A stretch of 16,315 bases of DNA from NCBI GenBank assembly GCA_027600665.1, contig JADGJL010000654.1, positions 1 to 16,315 on the forward strand, read 5' to 3'. The stretch comes from Irineochytrium annulatum. Lineage: Eukaryota; Chytridiomycota; Chytridiomycetes; Chytridiales; Chytridiaceae. This document shows positions 1 through 8,325 of this stretch, piece after piece. The first letter of the stretch is position 1, and every line of letters starts with the position of its first letter. Below the pieces are notes generated by a model. The model was given only the letters and a program-made list of their open reading frames with translations, was not told the DNA's origin and did no database searches. The position numbers and the translations under genes are program-made.

Positions 1-449
1 AATTCTCCACTCCATTCATCATTCAACGCATCTGCGCAACCTCGTCGCGAACGACTAAAGGAGTCGAAAATCCAACAAAAAGTGAGTTATGATTCCTGGA
101 CTACAAGCGCGTTTTACAAGAATAAAACATATTTAATCCTCCCGAATAAACCTCGAAAGCAAGTAGTACTTGGGCTGACTCGACGGCCCGGTGTACATCC
201 CATATGCGCCAACGGCAGCTGATTAACAGGCAATACCCAACTACGAGATAAGAAAGATGTCTGCCGACTTCAAACTTGAGAACCCGAACAGGCAGGAAAG
301 CAAGAAAGCAAAAATTGATAAACGGTGCAATAATTACAATCCGTCAATATAAGGTCTTTCATTTGGCTCCTTTTGCACCCCAAGCAACTAAGAGGACTCC
401 AATGGCACCGAGAACAAATAAGATCGTCCTATTAGCGAAGAAAAATCGT
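1..449. other. Left-edge region without a recognised gene
   Basis: I see no convincing coding sequence here. It lies downstream of the minus-strand CBM21 gene and probably holds its 3' UTR. On the minus strand an ATTAAA variant poly(A) signal can be read near 133-138, which is weak and about 315 bp past the stop codon. The short plus-strand frame at 276-464 has no ATG start and no family resemblance. Confidence 0.4.
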
Positions 450-3144
450 TCAACAATGATGTAAATTCCACAACGCCAAAACAATATACCTCGCGTCAAA
501 CTTCGATCCGGGCACCTTCGGCTCCGTATTCCTCTTCAACCTTCCTTCCGCCTCCAGCTTCGCCTCGATCGCCTTTGCGCGCCTCTCCTGCTTCTCCTTC
601 TCTTTCTTCTGCTTATTCGTAAGCGCTCGGACAAGCCCAGCGCCAGATTGGACGGGCGCCGCGACCTCCGAGGAGAAGCTCGCCTTCCTAGGCTTCGAAG
701 GGACGGCAAACTCGACCTTCTTCGGGGCCGGGACGTCCGCCAACTCTAAGGCGACGGCCTCGACGGGCGCTTTCTCGGTTTCCGCTTCGGCATCGGCAGG
801 CGTTTGCTTGGCTTCCGTTTTGACTATCGGCGCCTCCTCGGCCGGCGCTGGAGCCACCTCGACGCTCTTAAGGGCAGGAACATTAGCCAGCTCCGGAACG
901 ACGTCCTTAACGGGCGAATGTGCGGGTTCGTTCTCATTGGGCGCCTTCTCGTTGTGCTCCGGCTCGGCCACCGCCTTCTCGGGTTCCGCGTCGACGATAG
1001 GCGCCTCCTCCGATTGAGCTGGCGCGTCCTCAAAATTTTTGAGGGCGAGACCGTTGGCTAACTTGTCGACGACGGTCTCGACGGGAGCCTCGTCGACATG
1101 CACAGGCTCGTTCTCAACCGGCGCCTCCTCTACCTTTTTCGACCCATCAACCTCGACAGCCGCCTTCTCAACTTCCGCTTTGACGATCGGTGCCTCCTCG
1201 ACCGGTGCTGGCGCAAGCTCGATATCCTTCAGGGCCGGGATATCCGCCAGCTCCGGGGCGAGGGCCTCGACGGACTCCTTCTCTACCTGCGCAAGCTGAG
1301 CCTCTTCCGGCGCCTGCTCAGGCTCCGCTTCGACGATCGGCGCCAGATCGCTCACGACCTCGAGATCCTTCAGGGCAGGAATGGCCACGAGCTCGGGAGC
1401 GACGGCCGCCAACGGCGACATCGGGGCATGCGAGATGTGAACGTCGATGGGCGCCTTCTCGAGACGCAAGGGCATGGCCTCGACCTGCCTGAGCGCCACG
1501 ATGTCCGCGAGCTCAGGCGCCTCACGCTCTGCCGGAACCTTCTCATCGGTCGACTCGGACTCCTCTTCCGGCATGGCGCGATCCGCCTCAGCGGCCGGGG
1601 CGAGGTGCTCGACCGTAAACGGAACAATGGCCTCGTCGGCCATGACGACCTCGGGCACCTCTTCCGTCTCCTTCTTCTCCTCCTGCTTGAGTAAATCCTC
1701 CACGTCGCGCACCTCGCTATTCGGCTTATTCAGATCCTTCTTCTCGTCCTGCTGTAATATCTCCCCCATCTCGCCCACATTATTGCCCATTTCCTCCAGC
1801 AACTTCTCTTCCTCCCCGTCCTCCTCTACCATTTCAGACTTCTCCGGCATCTCCACTAACTCCTCGACCGGGTTCCCCGCCGTCTGCTGCGCCCCCTCCT
1901 TCATAACGTCCACATCCGCATCCCCGTTCAGCGCAATCGGCGCCGAATCATCTGCATCCGGCACGGCGGCAACAAGCTGCTCGAATCCCCTATCGGCCTC
2001 AACATCGACGCCTTCGTCCCGCCTCTCCACGTCCGGTTCAACCGTTGCGTCGTGCCCGTTCTTCCTCATCTCCTCGTCGAGCTCACCCATCACGTTCCTC
2101 GTCTCCTCCACCACCTTCGTCGCCACGTGTTCAATTGTATCCTCCACCTTCTCCGCCATGTCAGCCAACGCGTCGACCGCGCGCTCAGACATACCCGACA
2201 GCGCGCCCACCGCGCTCCCAAACATCCCCGACATCTTCTTCAGGAGCGTGTTTTCTGGCGCGTCCCCATTAGGCAGCGCGGCCGACGTCGAATCGGTGAC
2301 TTCCGGCACGGCGGCGACGAGCTGCTCAAAACCCCTGTCGGCCTCGACGTCGACGCCTTCGTCGCGTTTTACCTCTTCGGGCTTGAAGTTTTCTACAAGT
2401 TCGGGCTTGGACTCCGCAAGAACCGTGGATTTGAACTGCTCGACATTGATAGCCTCGTCCCCATACGTGTGCGCTGGCTTATCGTTCTCGACCGTAACGG
2501 CGGGCGACTCCGCCGTGGTGGACTCGGGCTCCGTCGTCGTGGACTCGTGCGGCTCCGCCGTTACCGAGTCGGCTTCGGCGGACTCGCTGTATTCCGAGTC
2601 GTCGTCGACCATAAATGCCGCCTTTCCTTTCGCTGGGGTTGTCGTGATCGCCTGGACGGGTTGCTGGTGCGGTTGGTTCTCCAGGATCTTGTACCTGATT
2701 AAAATTGTAAACAACGCGTTCAGAAACACGTAAAAAGCATGCAAGTAACGTCGAAGAGCACAAAACTGTCCCAAAATCGACCAAAAGGCACAAGGCTCAC
2801 CCCGCATGATCGTAGTATTCCCCCCCATCGCCCGTCCTGAACCTCACATCAAAGGAGGCCTCAAATAACGCCTCCTTCTGCAGCGACTCCTCCCTAAAAT
2901 TCCAAATCTCATAGTGTTCATCGAAAGTCTTCCCATAGCTGGCCGGGATGACGACGGCATCGAAGGGATGGTGCAGGAGGAGGTCGACCCGCTTCTCGAA
3001 GCATATGTTTTTGATCCATATCGATCCGCTGAGAACGCCCGACTTGTTGACCGTGTGCGTGTAAAGGCAGACGGGGCCGCCGTCCTCGGGGGGGAAGGGC
3101 TGGTGGATATGGTGTTCCTGGGCGACCTCGCGGTGGGAGAGCAT
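450..3144 (-). CDS. CBM21 (glycogen-binding) protein with long acidic repeat tail; probable PP1 regulatory subunit
   Basis: Two exons, 3144-2801 and 2694-450, joined in phase across a GT-AG intron (donor GTGAGC, acceptor TTTTAATCAG), give about 862 residues. Residues 25-121 read as CBM21: SGSIWIKNICFEKRV matches the family core of a beta strand followed by NxxFEKxV, and the domain closes over the splice junction with EYYDHAGYKILEN. CBM21 in PPP1R3/Gac1-type proteins binds glycogen and brings protein phosphatase 1 to glycogen synthase. The remaining 740 residues are low-complexity and rich in Glu, Ala, Pro and Val. They include two copies of a DEGVDVEADRGFEQLVAAVP module, a predicted amphipathic stretch between the copies, about six degenerate ELAD-x-PALK repeats, a KKVEF motif that fits the RVxF PP1-docking consensus, and a basic KQKKEKEKQERR coiled segment near the end. 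The start is the first ATG in frame with CBM21; an upstream exon is possible. The GT at the AR-Y junction near 500 could start a further intron. The domain call is firm, the PP1 role is inferred. Confidence 0.78.
708..1530 (-). repeat. Degenerate protein repeats (ELAD-x-PALK units) in the CBM21 protein tail
   Basis: About six coding repeats share a core like APELADIPALKDIEL followed by EEAPIVKAE. Core positions lie near 1510, 1390, 1252, 1066, 886 and 742, giving unit lengths of roughly 41-62 residues. The units are diverged at both DNA and protein level, so this is an old internal expansion and not a recent tandem duplication. The last unit changes the core to PAPKKVEF. Confidence 0.75.
1954..2371 (-). 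repeat. Two copies of a DEGVDVEADRGFEQLVAAVP module
   Basis: Copies at about 1956-2028 and 2302-2371 (minus strand), roughly 346 bp apart, encode the same 20-residue stretch preceded by a basic residue or two. The DNA is also similar but has many third-position changes, which suggests selection on the peptide. Between the copies lies a Met/Ala/Gly/Glu-rich stretch (MSGMFGSAVGALSGMSERAV onward) that looks amphipathic helical. Confidence 0.85.
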
Positions 3145-3463
3145 GTGCGATGGAGGGGAGGGAGTTGAAGGGGAGGAGGTGAGCGGGCGGAGGTGTGGAG
3201 GGATCTCGACAATCAATCGATTGAAGCTAAGCGCACAGACCGGACTCCGACGTACAGACCTCAAGCATTTCAACTGGCATAATCATCAACTTTTTTGGCG
3301 TATAAAATGGAGTATCGATTAAAAGGCTGGCACCAAGTAGAAGCAAATGAACAGCAAGGAGTGAACACGCAAAAAAATCATCTTAATTCCTAAATATCAA
3401 TGTACATGGAGACAACGAGCGCGGCCGAGACGTGATGGCGAGGGTGTGGAGGGACGAGCAAAC
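3145..3463. other. Spacer between R-SNARE 3' end and CBM21 gene start
   Basis: Both flanking genes run on the minus strand, so this 319-bp stretch should hold the SNARE 3' UTR and the CBM21 promoter and 5' UTR. The CBM21 frame stays open upstream to about 3273 without another ATG. No clear TATA box or poly(A) signal is seen on the minus strand. Confidence 0.4.
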
Positions 3464-4061
3464 TCAGTTTGTTTTGATGACACCCGTTTGGAAAAGTATC
3501 GTCAGCACTATTAAATTTTACCCATACAACATTAATCACGTGAATAAGCGAGAAGCGAACGACGAATGCAGGGAGCACACTTACCAATAGCGGCCACTAT
3601 GACAATGATCACGGACCAAAGGATAAGAGTCATCTTTGCGTTTTTCCACCACATCTTCTTCTGCACCGCTGTGGCATTCTGTTTAAACATGCCCGCCGTC
3701 TCCGCCATCCGGTCTGTCCGCTCGCCAACGCTCTTTAAATTCTCTTCTCGCACGAGGAGCTGCAGAAAGTAGGAGTGTTAGCCACGTGAATCTGATCCAG
3801 TTCCCAACATCCTTCCATTCCCCTTCTATACATTTTTCTATCGGCGCAACACAACGGCACCCTTTCGGCTGCAAGTGTTCCGTATTACACACCTTGTCCA
3901 CATTCTGCTTGTAAATGTCGATGGTGCGGTCGAGCTGGATTTGAGTCTGCAGCACAGAAGAAGGTGAGCAAACGGCGTCGTGCGCCAGTAATCCCACAAT
4001 CAAGTAGGGAATCACGCCATACCTGCTGGACCTTGTCGAGTGGTTGGTACTGGGAAGCCAT
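3464..4061 (-). CDS. Synaptobrevin/VAMP-type R-SNARE (Snc-like)
   Basis: Four exons: 4061-4023, 3946-3893, 3759-3585 and 3507-3464, all with GT-AG introns and consistent phase, giving 103 residues. The SNARE motif starts almost at the N-terminus (DKVQQTQIQLDRTIDIYKQN) and contains the zero-layer arginine at about R45 in SVGERTDRM. It runs into the conserved juxtamembrane MWWKNAKM and a C-terminal anchor (LILWSVIIVIVAAI). There is no longin domain, so it is a brevin. R-SNAREs of this class sit on secretory or endocytic vesicles and pair with plasma-membrane Q-SNAREs during exocytosis. The N-terminal extension is only about 10 residues, shorter than in yeast Snc1. The last exon is the least certain: the TTTAATAG acceptor extends the anchor by VLTILFQ and ends at TGA 3466-3464. 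A different acceptor would change the final 14 residues only. Confidence 0.88.
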
Positions 4062-4338
4062 CGTTTGCGAACGGAGGGCGGGGCTTTTGTGGGTCACCGG
4101 GCGGCGACAGCTCGGGAGGCGACGGAGGAAACGACGAGGACGATGCGGATGCGGATGTGAATGCCGATGGCGAAGTGCCGCTGGGTGATGGCGATGGTGC
4201 GGCTGATGCAAGCCAGCTGGTGCAAGCTGACTAGTCGAAATGTGTCTTCCTCAACTTTGACGACTGAGCAGCCACAAGAGTTGATAAAGGCGAGCAAGTA
4301 AAACGGTCGACAAACGACTTAAGGTCGGATGCAAGGTC

Positions 4339-4350
4339 TATATATAAATA
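4339..4350 (+). promoter_or_regulatory. TATA-like element, copy 1
   Basis: TATATATAAATA lies about 280 bp upstream of the R-SNARE ATG and 407 bp upstream of the Ku80 ATG. The element is A/T palindromic enough to work in either direction, so it could serve the R-SNARE gene. Assignment is by position and sequence only. Confidence 0.35.
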
Positions 4351-4625
4351 AGGTAGAAATCTGATGTATCTACGCAAAACAACTCCGTTTAACTGGGACA
4401 ATGGCGCTCATGCGGGCCGGCTGGAGGAACCCACCGCGGCGCCGTTGTAGAAGCCGCCGCCAAAGACCGCAAAGGTACAATTTTGGGACGTGGGAGACCG
4501 GACCTTGCAGTTGATGCCGTTGTTGGCCGGGAACAACGGAATTGCTGATGCTATCCTGTCGCTGTTGCTTCCCTTTAAAAAGGCCAATGCAATTACGACA
4601 CTGACTTTCGCGTTGGGGGGCACTT

Positions 4626-4636
4626 TATATATAAAT
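4626..4636 (+). promoter_or_regulatory. TATA-like element, copy 2 (candidate Ku80 core promoter)
   Basis: TATATATAAAT lies 121 bp upstream of the Ku80 start codon, a reasonable distance for a core promoter with a short 5' UTR. It is identical over 11 bp to the element at 4339. Confidence 0.4.
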
Positions 4637-4756
4637 CAAGACTGAACGCAGGCGCCGCTTAATGGTGGTTTTCAGAGATAATTTAGTGGTGCAGCTTTAT
4701 GTTGACAGGTTCCTGACAGGATTGTTCGAACTTGAGACCATCACTCAAGATCACCC

Positions 4757-7700
4757 ATGGCCGACATCTTTGCCTCCCCGACGCAGTTTGCGACGCTCCT
4801 CGTCCTGGACTGCGGCCCGACGATGTGGCGGTCCCGTGACGGCGAGGAGTCGCAGCTCAGCAAGGCCTGCCTCGCAATCCGGCATTTGCTCCACTCCAAG
4901 GTAGGACTCGCCTTGATTCTCCTTCTTGCCACTGCGATATTCCTTATTCTAGCATCCCTGAACAGATCATCGAGGGAAAGAAGAAGGATTTGGTAAGCTT
5001 GGTCCTGGTGGGCAGCAACGAGACGAATCTCGCATGCAAAAACCTTGACGCTGAGGAGGGCTACAAGAACATCAACGTTAAGTACCCCGTCATGATGGCC
5101 GACCTTGACATGCTGTCATTCGTCACGGACGGGTGCGAGCAAGGCGATGAGCCTGGTGACAGTATGTTGCAAGCCCTGCCGCATTTTGCGATTTCGATTT
5201 TTTGATCTCGTTGCGGTCGGCAGTCGTGGATGGCATTGTGGTCGGGATCCAAGTGCTCGAGGACTTTTGCGCGCACAGGAAGTGGTCGAAGCAGATCTAT
5301 GTCTTTACCGACGGCAAGTCAGCGATCAACCCGGACGAGATTCAGGCGATCAAGGAAAAGGCAGTCGATTACGAAGTGAGGGTTAACATTATGTAAGATT
5401 TTGTCTTTGCGCTGACCCGCATCCTCACTCTACACAGCGGTTTCGGCTTCACTGAAGATGGTCCAGATGATCAAGACACTTCCTTCAAGGTTGGTGCATT
5501 TGTTTACCCGTCTATGTAAACAAGGCGTAACTTGTGCGGATAAGGCGGGGAACGAGCGCTTCTTGCGGCAATTTGCGGAGGCGACTAATGGAGACGTTTT
5601 TCGCGGTGACGAGGCCCTCGAGCTTCTTGGCTCCCTCCGATCGAAAAGCGTCCGGCCAGTCACGACATGCAGGTTGCTAACCCTTCTCTCGCTGGGCGTT
5701 GTGCAAAATTTGAACCGTTCCACCTAACCAAAAGGGGGCCGATAACGATGGGCGACCCGGACGCGGACAATCACTGGAGGCTCGACGTCTATGTTTACGG
5801 CAAGATAATGGAGGTGAAGCCGCCGTCGGCAAAGAAGTGGTCAAAGATAGCGGCCACGTCAGCCGACCTCCCTGAGGGGATCGTCCCCGGTACGGTCTCG
5901 ATGTCGCGGACGTACAAATTAGCACATCAATCCATCGAGGATGGCGATGACGGCCAGATGAAGATTGCAGAAGAGCAAACCTACGAACAGGTTGGTCTAC
6001 TTTGTCTTATCAACTTATTCTGATGCATATTGTTGCGACATAGGACGAGCTGACAAAGGCGTACAAGTACGGCAAGGACATCGTGCCGTTTTCTGAGCAA
6101 GATCGAGACGCTATGTCGAAAGTGGGACAGGGATCAAAAGGTTTCCATGTTATCGGCTTCATCGACAAAAATGACGTGAGTCCACCTGCTGTCGCTATTT
6201 TTCTTAACGATTAATAGGTACCTCGACAAGCTTACCTTGGAAACCCCTTGCATATCGTCGCCGACCCTTATGTGCCTCGGGCAAAGACGGTAATGGAGAC
6301 CTTCGCCTTGACCCTCACGACGAAGAGCATGGCGGCCCTCTGCCGTTATCACCGGACCGAGAAGTCGGCGATGAAGCTGGGCATCCTTCTGCCTCACCCC
6401 CTGAGATCGAAGACCTGGCTTACGTTCATACAGGTGCGAAGGTGTGCTGACTTCAGTTTTTAAATTTTTAAATACCCTAACGTTACGTTAGGTGCCATTC
6501 AAAGAGGATATCCGCGAGTATGCGTTTCCGTCTTTAACGCCCTTGCTCGAGGACTTTAAGCAAGGCGCCCTCCCGTCGACCTACACGGGTGGTCAGTCGG
6601 CGACGCGCGGGGCAACGCTGACGCAAAACGGGGCATCGCAGAACGGGTCGTCTGACACGCAAGGCTCGACGTCGTCCTCCCAGTCCCTGCTCTCGTCCGT
6701 GCTCAAGGGCACGCAAGAGAGCATTATGACGCTCAAGAAGCAGAAGGCGCTCATTAACAAGCGGAAGGTCGACACGGATGAAGCAGATGCGAGGATTGAC
6801 GCGCTGATTCAAAGCATGGATTTGATGACGGCGGATGTTGATGATGACGGGTACCAATTTCTTCTTGCTGGTTTGTAACGCTCCCGAATTTTCTAATATC
6901 GAGGATATCAGAAACCCGTGCGAGGCCTACAAACCAGCGAATGTGTTCAATCCCACCTATCAGCGGATGTATCAGTGCATCGCGCACCGCGCCATGCATC
7001 AGGAGGATAAGACGCTCCCGCCCGTCGACCCGAGGTTTGTCGCCGGAATCCAGCCGCTGCCAGAGCTGGTGGAGAAGGCCAAGCCGCATGTCGCGTTGAT
7101 AAAGGAGGCCTTCGAAGTCACCGCGGGTACTTACTTAACAATTCCCCCGCCATTCTGCTAGCTGACCGGTAAACTTAGTTGAAAAGAAGGAGACCAACAA
7201 GGCGAAGTTTGGGAAGAAGATCGGGGAGGCCATGGCCGGAATCGACGGCGACGGCGCCGACGAGGCGATGATGGACTCCGAGGGCATAAACCTCAGCAAA
7301 ATCACGGACAGTCTTGTCACATCCGTCGGGACGGCCGAGCCTGTTAGCGACTTCAAGGCGATGATTTCGAGGAGGGACGTTGACTTGCTGACAATAGGTA
7401 ACTTGATTGGAACGCTTTGCCTCATATCTTGACACAATTATTAGCGGTAACGCAAATGACGGAGGTTATCTCAAAGCTCATGCGCTCCTTCGGCTCCCAA
7501 CATTTTACAAAAGCGCTCCACTGCATTGAAGCCCTCCGCCAGGGCTGTATCGAGCAGAGCGAGGTCGTCACCTATAATGACTGGATCGTCGGCTTCAAAA
7601 GGGAGGTGGTCGCGAACAAGGATTTCTGGGCGGTGTTTTCGGGCCCTGAGTGGAGAAAGAAGGTTGCCCCTATCTCATCGGTCGAATCCGGCGAGAGCTC

Positions 7701-7878
7701 GCTGTCGCATGAGGACGTGGAGGAGGTTTGTAACTCGGATTATTTTCTTTTTAATGACAAATTAACTGGGGGTTCCCTTCGGCAGTTTTTCAACGTCGGC
7801 AACGTAGACGAGGAGGCGCAGAAGGCGGAGGTGCCCAATGTCGATGACGACCAGGATATGCTTGACCTGTTGGAGTGA
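4757..7878 (+). CDS. Ku80 subunit of the Ku heterodimer, with DNA-PKcs-binding-type C-terminus
   Basis: Thirteen exons: 4757-4900, 4966-5161, 5224-5392, 5438-5489, 5545-5672, 5735-5990, 6044-6175, 6218-6433, 6492-6850, 6912-7126, 7179-7397, 7445-7725 and 7786-7878. All introns are GT-AG, phases agree throughout, and the product is 819 residues. Ku80 pairs with Ku70, encircles DNA ends and starts non-homologous end joining; it also acts at telomeres. The N-terminal vWA domain is seen in FATLLVLDCGPTMW and QIYVFTDGKSAINPDEI. The beta-barrel core is seen in GPITMGDPDADNHWRLDVYV, KYGKDIVPFSEQDRD and FNPTYQRMYQCIAHRAMH. After a linker, residues about 696-790 match the Ku80 C-terminal (Ku_PK_bind) helical domain (VISKLMRSFGSQHFTKALHC, then NDWIVGFKREV), and the protein ends in an acidic DDDQDMLDLLE tail like the animal DNA-PKcs-binding motif. 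A Ser/Gln/Gly-rich insert (about residues 460-500) lies in exon 9 and makes the protein longer than the human form. Confidence 0.95.
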
Positions 7879-8325
7879 CGCTTACACATGTGCCTTTACG
7901 ACTGAACCTGGCATGTTTGTTTCTGCATTTCCACACCTTGCTGTAGCTCTCGTATATCCTTGTACTGTTCTGCTAATAAAACGCAAACCTCACGCACAAA
8001 AGGAAGAGTTGGAGGTTATGGTAAGAATGTGTATGGCTACATGTCGTCGTCACGTCAACAGATCACGGACTCCGGTCACCGACAGCGGACGAGATTCATG
8101 ATGGTATTTGCTTTTTTTTCTCTTTAATTTTTCTCATTGACAGGATTCGGATCGTTAGTAAAGAAAGGGAAAAGAAACACAGGGGGAAGCGGAGAGGTCG
8201 TGAGAGGTTGGGACAGGCGGTTTTTTGATTGGTGCGAATTAAAGGAGGGTGGCGGGGAAATACAATTGGGTTCATTAATCGTGACAATTTTTCCTTCGGA
8301 TGTAGTCTTTCCGGCCAGTTCCAAA
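7879..8325. other. Convergent 3' region between Ku80 and B55
   Basis: These 447 bp separate two convergent genes and should hold both 3' UTRs. The plus strand has AATAAA at 7975. For the minus-strand gene only an ATTAAA variant at 8128-8123 is seen, about 200 bp after its stop. No coding sequence is supported. Confidence 0.5.
7975..7980 (+). terminator. Poly(A) signal for Ku80
   Basis: AATAAA lies 97 bp after the Ku80 stop codon in otherwise non-coding sequence, the expected position for the cleavage and polyadenylation signal. Confidence 0.55.

Larger units (their letters stand above)
4062..4756. other. Divergent promoter region between R-SNARE and Ku80
   Basis: These 695 bp separate the start codons of two divergently transcribed genes. 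They contain two TATA-like elements, listed separately. The minus-strand open frame at 4408-4623 lacks an ATG and resembles nothing I know. No other gene is supported. Confidence 0.5.

Noticed and set aside
276..464. 62-codon plus-strand frame
   Set aside because: Basic, no ATG start and no recognisable domain; it lies in the 3' region of the neighbouring gene.
1447..2733. 428-codon plus-strand Ser/Thr-rich open frame
   Set aside because: It is antisense to the acidic CBM21 tail; its composition is the direct mirror of Glu/Ala/Val codons, and it has no domain or intron logic.
3301..3307. TATAAAA sequence upstream of the CBM21 gene
   Set aside because: It points along the plus strand, where no gene follows; the CBM21 gene is on the minus strand.
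4408..4623. 71-codon minus-strand frame between R-SNARE and Ku80
   Set aside because: No ATG, no family resemblance and it lies in a promoter region.
4993..4998. GTAAGC donor-like site inside Ku80 exon 2
   Set aside because: The reading frame continues through it into conserved vWA sequence (VSLVLVGSNETN), so it is coding.
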